Shown piece by piece: positions 1-5,156 of a stretch of 5,156 nt of DNA. A model generated the notes under the pieces. That model was not told the DNA's origin and did not search any database. It saw only the letters and a list, made by a program, of their open reading frames with translations. The translations under genes were made by a program, and so were the position numbers. Within the stretch, counting starts at the first letter, position 1; each line of letters opens with the position of its first letter. Source of the DNA: Deltaproteobacteria bacterium (lineage in GTDB: Bacteria; Desulfobacterota; DSM-4660; Desulfatiglandales; HGW-15); the NCBI GenBank assembly GCA_016926135.1, contig JAFGPH010000613.1:1-5156 (forward strand). Direction: 5' to 3'.

Positions 1-1
1 C

Positions 2-196
2 ATGGCTTACTCCGACAAACTCTTTGGCGTGTTCCAGCGCCTGCACCGGGCCGAGGAATTCGAAGGGACCGGGATCGGACTGGCGACCGTCCGTCGGATC
101 ATCACCAGGCACGGCGGCAGAACCTGGGCCGGGGGAAAGGTCGGCCAGGGCGCGACATTCTTCTTCTCATTGCCTCAGTCCGTTCCAGCGGCTTGA
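2..196 (+). CDS. Sensor histidine kinase, C-terminal end of the HATPase domain (5' truncated)
   Basis: This is the last 64 residues of a two-component sensor kinase; the rest lies left of the window. The visible part is the end of the GHKL ATP-binding domain. It has an F-box-like [11 protein letters not shown] (residues 5-15), a G2 box GTGIGLA (22-28), and the closing strand GATFFFSLP (50-58). The reading frame is open to the left edge. The ATG at position 2 is most likely internal: kinases of this type usually read '[16 protein letters not shown]' here, so no start should be placed at it. The histidine, N box and sensor domains are not visible. The [16 protein letters not shown] sequence is typical of phytochrome-like and PAS-containing kinases that pair with small Rcp1-type receivers, and such a receiver follows 176 nt downstream. 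The family call is secure; the stimulus is unknown. Confidence 0.93.
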   Translation: MAYSDKLFGVFQRLHRAEEFEGTGIGLATVRRIITRHGGRTWAGGKVGQGATFFFSLPQSVPAA

Positions 197-237
197 CCAT
201 GAAAGCCTTTTGATTGAATTTTAAGGGAATTCGCGAT

Positions 238-297
238 ATGTTTGCGGCAGAGGTCCACGAGTTCAGGGTTGACCTCTGGACCGGCGGAGCCGTATGA
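238..297 (+). CDS. Possible 19-codon leader peptide upstream of the receiver gene
   Basis: A short frame runs from an ATG at 238 to a TGA at 295-297 and encodes 19 residues, MFAAEVHEFRVDLWTGGAV. A purine-rich AAGGGA at 223-228 lies 9 nt before the ATG and could serve as a ribosome binding site. The frame covers the whole first hairpin (248-278) and most of a competing one (261-307). Its stop codon touches the right arm of the latter. This arrangement resembles a translated leader, but no run of one regulatory amino acid and no U-tract terminator is visible. The peptide resembles nothing I know. A chance frame of this length is common, so this is a weak call. Confidence 0.2.
   Translation: MFAAEVHEFRVDLWTGGAV
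248..278 (+). promoter_or_regulatory. Hairpin in the leader, first of two mutually exclusive folds
   Basis: CAGAGGTC (248-255) and GACCTCTG (271-278) are perfect reverse complements, giving an 8-bp stem with a 15-nt loop. The loop (261-270) and positions 297-307 can pair instead, so this fold competes with the next feature. No U-tract follows, so it is not a standard intrinsic terminator. The structure is visible in the sequence; a regulatory role is inferred. Confidence 0.45.
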
Positions 298-307
298 ACC
301 TCTGAAC
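261..307 (+). promoter_or_regulatory. Competing hairpin in the leader
   Basis: GTTCAGGGTT (261-270) pairs with AACCTCTGAAC (297-307) over 10 bp, with one unpaired T at 301. The left arm is the loop of the 248-278 hairpin, and the enclosed stretch contains that hairpin's right arm. The right arms of the two folds also share the direct repeat ACCTCTG (272-278 and 298-304). A role as a switch is inferred only. Confidence 0.35.
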
Positions 308-323
308 CTTCATCTATCCACAA

Positions 324-352
324 ATGCCGATTCGGGTTGCGGCGATCGGCAT
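324..352 (+). promoter_or_regulatory. Hairpin just upstream of the receiver gene's ribosome binding site
   Basis: ATGCCGAT (324-331) and ATCGGCAT (345-352) form a perfect 8-bp stem, extended by a T332-G344 wobble, with an 11-nt G-rich loop. The stem ends 5 nt before the AGGAGAG ribosome binding site at 358-364. It would leave that site open while insulating it from upstream structure. It also contains the TTG codon at 337, which argues against a start there. Confidence 0.4.
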
Positions 353-357
353 GCATC

Positions 358-364
358 AGGAGAG
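358..364 (+). promoter_or_regulatory. Ribosome binding site of the receiver gene; decides its start
   Basis: AGGAGAG lies 8 nt upstream of the ATG at 373. This favours ATG 373 over the in-frame TTG at 337. The extra 12 residues from the TTG would be arginine-rich and do not belong to the receiver fold. Confidence 0.8.
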
Positions 365-372
365 ACACGACC

Positions 373-825
373 ATGGGAGCCCTCAAACGCATCCTGCTTG
401 TGGAAGATGATCCAAAAGACATCGAGCTCATCCTGCATGCACTGGAGGAGTACAACCTCGCCAACGAGGTGGTGGTCGCCCGCGACGGGGTGGAGGCCCT
501 GGACTATTTGTACCGCAAGGGACCCTTTGCCCAGCGGCCCGAGGGGAATCCGGTGCTCATTCTGCTGGATCTCAAGATGCCCCGGCTGGACGGCAGCCAG
601 GTCTTGAAGCAACTCAAATCCGACGAGCAACTGCGTCTTGTTCCGGTTGTCATCCTGACCTCTTCGCGCGAATCCCACGATCTGGAAAACGGCTACAGGC
701 TGGGCGCCAATGCTTACGTGGTCAAACCGGTTCACTTCACCGAGTTCGCCAGGGCCGTTAAAGAAATCGGGCTTTTTTGGGCAATCATTAACGAACCGCC
801 GCCGGACAGCGTGAAGAAACCGTGA
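373..825 (+). CDS. Single-domain response regulator, Rcp1-type receiver
   Basis: This is a 150-residue stand-alone REC protein with no DNA-binding or enzymatic output domain. It would be a cytoplasmic phosphate acceptor or phosphorelay intermediate. The receiver signature is complete: acidic pair D12/D13 in LLVEDD, phospho-acceptor D66 in LLDLKMP, switch residue T96 in VVILTSS, and K118 in VVKPV. The insert around residues 48-59 (YRKG...RPEGNP) and the C-terminal GLFWAIINEPPP (about 131-142) mark the Rcp1 family, whose members usually serve phytochrome or PAS-type kinases. The kinase ending at 196 upstream is the obvious partner. Such pairs are usually almost contiguous, so the 176-nt structured gap here is unusual. 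The start at ATG 373 is supported by a good ribosome binding site. A palindrome-rich gap of 348 nt follows. Confidence 0.95.
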   Translation: MGALKRILLVEDDPKDIELILHALEEYNLANEVVVARDGVEALDYLYRKGPFAQRPEGNPVLILLDLKMPRLDGSQVLKQLKSDEQLRLVPVVILTSSRESHDLENGYRLGANAYVVKPVHFTEFARAVKEIGLFWAIINEPPPDSVKKP

Positions 826-887
826 CCTAAGCAAATGCTGGCATAAATATGGGTTACGTTCCGCGTACACCGTGAAATCCCTCCCGG

Positions 888-908
888 CCTCCCTTTGCGA
901 AAGGGAGG
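888..908. repeat. C-rich intergenic palindrome, unit A
   Basis: CCTCCCTTT (888-896) and AAAGGGAGG (900-908) form a perfect 9-bp stem with a 3-nt GCG loop. It lies 62 nt after the receiver stop and has no following T-run, so it is not a classic intrinsic terminator, although it could stabilise the mRNA 3' end. The right arm can alternatively pair with CCCCCCTTT at 921-929, with one mismatch. It looks like a dispersed intergenic palindrome (REP-like); family membership is not provable from one window. Confidence 0.6.
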
Positions 909-1008
909 TGAGTCATATCCCCCCCCTTTGAGTAACTGTTCGCGTCCTGTAAGATCTGATGCTGGATACAAGGGGTGCAAAAATATGCTTTCGAAACAGC
1001 AGGTTTCT

Positions 1009-1032
1009 CCCTCCCCCTTCGACGGGGGAGGG
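1009..1032. repeat. C-rich intergenic palindrome, unit B
   Basis: CCCTCCCCC (1009-1017) and GGGGGAGGG (1024-1032) form a perfect 9-bp GC-rich stem with the 6-nt loop TTCGAC. The flanks TTTCT before it and TCGGGGTGCGGGTGAGAA after it look like part of the same element. Sequences of this style recur between genes in many proteobacterial genomes (general knowledge, not checked here). No T-run follows on the + strand. Confidence 0.6.
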
Positions 1033-1076
1033 TCGGGGTGCGGGTGAGAAATCCACATCTTCCACCCTCCCCTTGA

Positions 1077-1129
1077 TCCCCTCCCGCCTGCCTGTCGCAT
1101 TCTCGACGCAGACAGGTCAAGGGAGGGGA
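1077..1129. repeat. C-rich intergenic palindrome, unit C (long two-part hairpin)
   Basis: TCCCCTCCC (1077-1085) pairs perfectly with GGGAGGGGA (1121-1129). Inside, CCTGTC (1091-1096) pairs with GACAGG (1111-1116) after a small internal loop, and the apex covers about 1097-1110. The right side can instead pair with CCTTGA and flanking C's at 1065-1076. This is the largest of the three units and ends 44 nt before the kinase ATG, so it probably lies in that gene's leader or promoter region. Confidence 0.6.
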
Positions 1130-1153
1130 GACTAAGCGACACTATTCTCAACG

Positions 1154-1163
1154 AGGGAAAGGG
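1154..1163 (+). promoter_or_regulatory. Ribosome binding site of the hybrid kinase
   Basis: AGGGAAAGGG is a purine-rich stretch ending 10 nt before the ATG at 1174. Its spacing is a little long for the kinase start. An ATG-GCG-TGA triplet frame (1164-1172) sits directly between it and the start codon. Confidence 0.5.
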
Positions 1164-1173
1164 ATGGCGTGAG

Positions 1174-4100
1174 ATGGGCAATCCGATAAATATCCTGCAC
1201 CTGGAAGATGATGCGACGGACGCTGAACTCATTCAGGCTATGCTCGATGCCGCGGACATGTCATGCCGAACGACCGTCGTCCAGACACGGGATCAGTTCA
1301 GCGAAGCCTTGCGTAAAGGGGGACATGACGTGATCCTCGCGGATTATCGTCTCCCCTCTTACGACGGACTGTCTGCGCTGCGCCTCGCCGGTGAAGTCTG
1401 CCCTGATGTTCCGTTCATCTTCGTCTCCGGAACCATGGGCGAAGACCCTGCCATTGAAGCCCTCACCGAAGGCGCAACAGATTATGTACTCAAGCAGAAG
1501 CTCTCGCGGCTTGTGCCTGCGCTCAAGCGCGCCTTGCGTGAGGCGGAAAATCGAAGAGAGCGGGCGCGTGTGCAGAAGATCCTCCGTGAGTCTGAAGAAC
1601 GCTTCCGCACCCTTGCCGAGAAGTCGCTTGTGGGTGTGTATATCATTCAGGACGGTCTCTTCCGTTATGTGAATCAGGCCCTCGCAGAGATCTTCGGTTA
1701 TGCCATAGAGGAAATTATGGATAGACTTGGACCCGGGGATCTGCTGACACCGGAAGACAGGGAACGTGTACTGGACAGCATACGGCGCCGGACAATCGGT
1801 GAGATAGAGTCGGATCACTTTGAATTTCACATGCGCCGCAAGGAAGGAGCCCTTCGTACGCTTGAGGCATTTGGATCCCGGGCCTTGCATCAGGGCCGAC
1901 CTGCGGTCTTGGGAACAGTCATTGATATCACCGAACGTAAGGCATCGGAAGCAAGGGTACTTCAAGCAACGAAACGATGGGCACAGACGTTCGATGCCGT
2001 GCCGGATTTGATTGCAATCCTGGATAACGATTTCAGGATCGTGCAGGTCAACAAAGCCATGGCAGACCGCCTGGGGCTCACACCTGAAGAATGCGCAGGG
2101 CAGTTCTGTTACAACGCGGTCCATGGAAGAGATGCCCCCCCTCCCTTCTGTCCCAATGTGCGATCATTGAGAGATGGTAAGGAGCACATGGTGGAGGTGA
2201 GCGAAAAGCGTCTGGGCGGCGATTTCATTGTCAGCACTTCTCCGATGTTCGACTCACAGGGACGGATGATCGGGAGCGTACACGTTTCACGCGACATCAC
2301 CGAACGCAAAAAGGCGGAAGTGGCTTTGCACACCAGCCAGCTTCAGTTGACAGAGGCAATGGATCTTGCGCATATCGTATATTGGGAGATCGATCCAGCG
2401 ACCGAATCCTTTGTCTTTAATGATCCTTTCTACGCCTTTTGTGGCACCACCGCCGCGCATGAAGGCGGTTACCGCATGGCGATGGACGAATACGTCAGAA
2501 GGTTCATACACCCCGAAGACGTCGGGGCGTTTCATGAAATGATAGGGCGAAATAGAGTCGGCAGAGACCCGGAAACCTTTCTCGTTTTTGAAAATCGCGT
2601 CATTCGCCGTGATGGCGATGTGCGCCATGCCCTGGCACGAATACGGGTCATCAGGGATACGGCAGGCAGCATCGTGAGAGTCTACGGTGCGCTGCAAGAC
2701 ATTACCGAACGTAAGCTTGCGGAAAAGGAACTGGATCGCGTGAGCAGGCGGAACAGATTGCTGCTGGAGTCTGCGGGAGAAGGCATTTTCGGCCTGGATT
2801 CAGAGGGAAAGGTGACTTTCATCAACCCTGTTGCCGCAGCGTGGCTTGGATATGATCCCGAGGAACTGCTCGGCAGGCGTTCCCATCAGCTCATTCATTT
2901 CCAGAAGGCGAATGGAACCCCCTACCTTGAAGAGTATTGCCCCATCTGCATGGCATACAGGGACGGCACCATCCACCGCTCAACCAAAGACCTGTTTTGG
3001 AAAAAGGATGGAACGACCTTTCCCGTGGAGTATACCAGCACACCAATATTTGAAGGCACTAAACCGAGTGGGGCAGTGGTCACCTTCAGGGACATCACCG
3101 AACGGGAAAAGATGGAAGAACGGCTCCAGCAGGCCCAGAAGATGGAGGCCCTCGGCACCCTCGCTGGCGGCATCGCCCATGACTTCAACAACATTCTCAC
3201 ACCCATCATCGTCCATACGGAAATGGCCTTGGATGACATCCCAAAAAAGAGCAGGCAGAGATTCAGCCTGGAGCAGGTACTGAAGGCAGGTGAGCGCGCA
3301 AGAGAACTGGTGCAGCAAATCCTGGCCTTCAGCCGGCAAAAGGAAAGCAAGCGGGTGCTGCTGAAAATTGGGCCCATTGTCAAAGAGGTTCTCAAACTCC
3401 TTAGGGCCAGCCTGCCGTCTACCATCGAGATACGAAAAGACATCACCACCGAACCCTGGTCCATTTCGGCAGACCCGACCCAGATCCATCAGATCCTGAT
3501 GAATCTCTGCACGAACGCGGCCCATGCCATGCGGGAAAAGGGCGGCGTGCTGGAGGTCGGTTTTGCCAATGAGTCACTTGATTCAGCGTCTGCTGCCAGT
3601 ATCCCGGGGTCGCACCCCGGATGCTACCTCACGCTCAGGGTGGTCGATACGGGTAACGGGATGAGTCCTGAGGTTATGGAGCACGTGTTTGAACCTTATT
3701 TCACGACCAAGGAAAAGGGCGAGGGAACGGGACTGGGACTTGCCGTAGTTCATGGGATCGTCGCAAGCCTCGGAGGTACGGTGAGTGTCGAAAGCGAGCC
3801 CGGAAAGGGGAGCGCATTTCATGTATATCTCCCTGCGGTGGAGCGCGAGGCCCCTTCATCCATCCAGAGCGGCGTTTCGCTTCCCGGAGGCACGGAACGC
3901 ATTCTTCTGGTCGATGACGAGAAGGCCATGGTTGATGCGATGAAGCCCATGCTGGAGCATCTCGGCTACAGAGTCACGGCCCGGACTTCCAGCGTGGAAG
4001 CCTTGGAACTCTTTCAGAGCGATCCCTCAAGGTTCGATCTGCTCCTCACCGACCAGACCATGCCCAATTTGACGGGCACTGACCTCGCCATCGAGGTCCA

Positions 4101-4260
4101 GAAAATCAAGCCTGGGATCCCGATTCTCCTCTGCTCCGGCTTCAGCGACCTGGTCAACGAAGAAGAGGCCAAGGCCATGGGTATTGGCGGATATGTCATG
4201 AAGCCGATTGTGAGGAAAGAGATCGCGGGAGCAATCCGCCGCGTGATTGACAATCCATGA
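1174..4260 (+). CDS. Hybrid sensor histidine kinase, REC-PAS(x4)-HisKA-HATPase-REC
   Basis: This 1028-residue protein has no signal peptide or membrane segment, so it should sense in the cytoplasm. Domains in order: (1) N-terminal REC, about 5-120, with D12/D13, phospho-acceptor D57 (LADYRLP), S85 and K107; K107 is followed by Gln instead of the usual Pro. (2) A charged helical linker, 117-142. (3) Four PAS domains, about 140-256, 265-379, 388-514 and 523-644, each closing with DITER. (4) HisKA with phospho-acceptor H669 in GGIAHDFNN. (5) HATPase with N box N777/N781, G1 box DTGNG (825-829), F box FEPYFTTK (839-846) and G2 box GEGTGLGLA (849-857). (6) C-terminal REC, about 908-1025, with D914/D915, D960 (LLTDQTMP), S988 and K1010. 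All catalytic residues are intact. PAS2 has C312, H317 and C326, and PAS4 has a CPIC pair (589-592), which could hold a metal or cofactor (inference). The stop is 18 nt before the sigma-54 regulator, the likely phosphotransfer target. The architecture is certain; the ligand is unknown. Confidence 0.97.
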   Translation: MGNPINILHLEDDATDAELIQAMLDAADMSCRTTVVQTRDQFSEALRKGGHDVILADYRLPSYDGLSALRLAGEVCPDVPFIFVSGTMGEDPAIEALTEGATDYVLKQKLSRLVPALKRALREAENRRERARVQKILRESEERFRTLAEKSLVGVYIIQDGLFRYVNQALAEIFGYAIEEIMDRLGPGDLLTPEDRERVLDSIRRRTIGEIESDHFEFHMRRKEGALRTLEAFGSRALHQGRPAVLGTVIDITERKASEARVLQATKRWAQTFDAVPDLIAILDNDFRIVQVNKAMADRLGLTPEECAGQFCYNAVHGRDAPPPFCPNVRSLRDGKEHMVEVSEKRLGGDFIVSTSPMFDSQGRMIGSVHVSRDITERKKAEVALHTSQLQLTEAMDLAHIVYWEIDPATESFVFNDPFYAFCGTTAAHEGGYRMAMDEYVRRFIHPEDVGAFHEMIGRNRVGRDPETFLVFENRVIRRDGDVRHALARIRVIRDTAGSIVRVYGALQDITERKLAEKELDRVSRRNRLLLESAGEGIFGLDSEGKVTFINPVAAAWLGYDPEELLGRRSHQLIHFQKANGTPYLEEYCPICMAYRDGTIHRSTKDLFWKKDGTTFPVEYTSTPIFEGTKPSGAVVTFRDITEREKMEERLQQAQKMEALGTLAGGIAHDFNNILTPIIVHTEMALDDIPKKSRQRFSLEQVLKAGERARELVQQILAFSRQKESKRVLLKIGPIVKEVLKLLRASLPSTIEIRKDITTEPWSISADPTQIHQILMNLCTNAAHAMREKGGVLEVGFANESLDSASAASIPGSHPGCYLTLRVVDTGNGMSPEVMEHVFEPYFTTKEKGEGTGLGLAVVHGIVASLGGTVSVESEPGKGSAFHVYLPAVEREAPSSIQSGVSLPGGTERILLVDDEKAMVDAMKPMLEHLGYRVTARTSSVEALELFQSDPSRFDLLLTDQTMPNLTGTDLAIEVQKIKPGIPILLCSGFSDLVNEEEAKAMGIGGYVMKPIVRKEIAGAIRRVIDNP

Positions 4261-4267
4261 GCCACGC

Positions 4268-4275
4268 AGGGGAGG
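4268..4275 (+). promoter_or_regulatory. Ribosome binding site of the sigma-54 regulator
   Basis: AGGGGAGG is a strong purine core in the 18-nt gap after the kinase stop, but only 3 nt separate it from the ATG at 4279, which is tighter than usual. No other start fits, because MANILIIDDD is the normal beginning of a receiver domain. Confidence 0.7.
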
Positions 4276-4278
4276 CGA

Positions 4279-5156
4279 ATGGCCAACATCCTGATCATCG
4301 ATGATGACATGGGGGTTTGTGTCGCTTTGACTCGACTGGCGGAACGGGTGGGATGCGACAGGTCATACGCTCTCACGCTGAAAGAAGGACTCAGGAAGAT
4401 TTCTTCCGAGGGCTATGACATCGTATTCCTTGACATTCATCTGCCTGATGGAAACGGCCTCGATGCCCTGCCAAAGATCAGCAATACGGCTTCATCGCCG
4501 GAGGTCATCATTATCACAGGGGAAGGCGATGCCGACAGTGCCGAGCTTGCCATCCAGAGCGGGGCCTGGGACTACATCCGGAAACCCCTTTCCAAGGACG
4601 CCGTTACCCTCACCTTGAATCGTGCCATTCAGTATCGAAAAGAAAAAGAGACCAAGAAACTCCCGGTCGCCTTGAAGCTGGAAGGCATTGTGGGGAGCAG
4701 TCCCAGGATGAGGCATTGTTTCGACCTTGTGGCCAGGGCCGGAGACACGGAGAGCAATGTGCTCATCTCCGGTGAGACCGGCACAGGGAAGGAGCTCTTT
4801 GCAAGGGCCTTGCATGAGAACAGCGGCCGCGCCAACAAGAGCTTTGTCGTGGTAGACTGCGCCGCCCTTCCGGAAACGCTCATCGAGAGTTCCCTCTTCG
4901 GGCATGAAAAAGGGGCATTCACAGGCGCAGTCCGATCGGAGGAAGGTCTTATTAGGATGGCGGACGGGGGAACTCTTTTTCTTGATGAAGTGGGGGAACT
5001 CGGCCTTGAGATTCAAAAGGCATTCCTCAGGGTGCTTCAGGAACGGCGCTATCGCCCGGTGGGCGGCGGGAAGGAACTGCGCAGCGATTTCAGGCTCATA
5101 TCCGCGACCAACAAGGATCTTGACCAGATGGCAAAATCCGGTCGATTCAGGAAAGA
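4279..5156 (+). CDS. Sigma-54-dependent response regulator, NtrC family (3' truncated)
   Basis: The first 292 residues are visible, and the frame runs off the right edge with two extra bases. The N-terminal REC (about 3-118) has D8/D9/D10, phospho-acceptor D52 (FLDIHLP), T80 (IIITGEG) and K102 (YIRKP). After a linker, the AAA+ sigma-54-interaction domain begins near residue 135. It contains Walker A GETGTGKE (165-172, K171), the sigma-54-contacting loop GAFTGA (212-217), Walker B GGTLFLDE (230-237, D236/E237) and sensor I around SATNKDL (275-281). The end FRK matches the usual FRKDLYYRL that follows. The remaining AAA+ lid and a Fis-type helix-turn-helix should lie beyond the window. The intact GAFTGA and Walker motifs mean it should activate sigma-54 RNA polymerase when phosphorylated (established for the family). 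The 18-nt spacing makes the preceding hybrid kinase its likely partner. The regulon is unknown. Confidence 0.96.
   Translation, partial: MANILIIDDDMGVCVALTRLAERVGCDRSYALTLKEGLRKISSEGYDIVFLDIHLPDGNGLDALPKISNTASSPEVIIITGEGDADSAELAIQSGAWDYIRKPLSKDAVTLTLNRAIQYRKEKETKKLPVALKLEGIVGSSPRMRHCFDLVARAGDTESNVLISGETGTGKELFARALHENSGRANKSFVVVDCAALPETLIESSLFGHEKGAFTGAVRSEEGLIRMADGGTLFLDEVGELGLEIQKAFLRVLQERRYRPVGGGKELRSDFRLISATNKDLDQMAKSGRFRK

Larger units (their letters stand above)
826..1173. other. Gene-free intergenic region, 348 nt
   Basis: No credible coding frame is present on either strand; the open frames here read through palindromes and give low-complexity Pro/Arg/Gly-rich peptides. The content is the three C-rich palindromes A-C, separated by about 100 and 45 nt, plus ordinary sequence between A and B. 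I could not identify a convincing sigma-70 or sigma-54 promoter, although one for the downstream kinase gene is likely to be here. Confidence 0.75.

Noticed and set aside
337..372. TTG at 337 as the receiver start
   Set aside because: It has no ribosome binding site, lies in the loop of the 324-352 hairpin, and adds arginine-rich residues outside the REC fold. ATG 373 has a good site.
310..870. Long open frame on the - strand (186 codons) opposite the receiver gene
   Set aside because: It lies antisense to a receiver with a full set of conserved residues, and its translation shows no recognisable fold. It is a coding shadow of a GC-rich gene.
888..929. Intrinsic terminator of the receiver gene
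   Set aside because: The hairpin is strong, but no T-run follows on the + strand. A C-rich tract follows instead.
963..979. Possible sigma-54 promoter TGGATACAAGGGGTGCA before the kinase gene
   Set aside because: The GG and GC are separated by 11 nt, one more than the strict spacing, and the -24 element is poor.
872..1130. CRISPR array
   Set aside because: The three palindromes differ in sequence, length and spacing, and there are no regular direct repeats or spacers.
1165..1180. Sigma-54 promoter-like TGGCGTG-N4-GGGCA with correct GG-N10-GC spacing
   Set aside because: It overlaps the kinase start codon, so transcription would begin inside the gene, and the -12 element lacks TT. It is probably a chance match.
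732..1232. - strand open frames across the intergenic region (166 and 88 codons)
   Set aside because: They read through the three palindromes and into both flanking genes, giving low-complexity peptides. No ribosome binding site or family resemblance was seen.
2922..3525. Two - strand open frames of about 180 codons within the kinase gene
   Set aside because: They lie antisense to PAS4 and the kinase core, whose motifs are intact in the + frame. They have no recognisable content.

Overview
The window is a signal-transduction locus from a moderately GC-rich Gram-negative-type bacterium. All supported genes are on the + strand. The protein style suggests a deltaproteobacterium (Desulfobacterota) or a relative: PAS-rich hybrid kinases, a REC domain of the 'HLEDD..DAELI' type, an NtrC-class sigma-54 activator, and C-rich palindromes between genes. 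This placement is inferred from style; the window has no rRNA or marker gene.

Layout: (1) positions 2-196 hold the last 64 residues of a sensor histidine kinase ATPase domain, cut by the left edge. (2) Positions 197-372 are a leader rich in hairpins that may encode a 19-codon peptide. (3) Positions 373-825 encode a 150-residue stand-alone receiver of the Rcp1 (phytochrome-partner) type. (4) Positions 826-1173 carry no gene and contain three strong C-rich palindromes. (5) Positions 1174-4260 encode a 1028-residue soluble hybrid kinase, REC-PAS-PAS-PAS-PAS-HisKA-HATPase-REC. (6) Positions 4279-5156 hold the first 292 residues of a sigma-54-dependent response regulator (REC-AAA+), cut by the right edge. 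The last two genes are 18 nt apart and almost certainly cotranscribed.

Working model (inference): kinase (1) and receiver (3) form one pair, as is typical for this receiver type. The hybrid kinase and the sigma-54 activator form a second pair, which would end in activation of sigma-54 promoters outside the window. The hybrid kinase has receivers at both ends, so its N-terminal REC could take phosphate from another kinase, possibly gene 1, and link the two pairs into a phosphorelay. The window has four receiver domains and two kinase cores, and I see no HPt domain.

The core genes belong to known families and I found no clear new enzyme system. The less ordinary material is the structured leader before the receiver, the palindrome cluster at 888-1130, the double-receiver kinase, and Cys/His motifs in two of its PAS domains.
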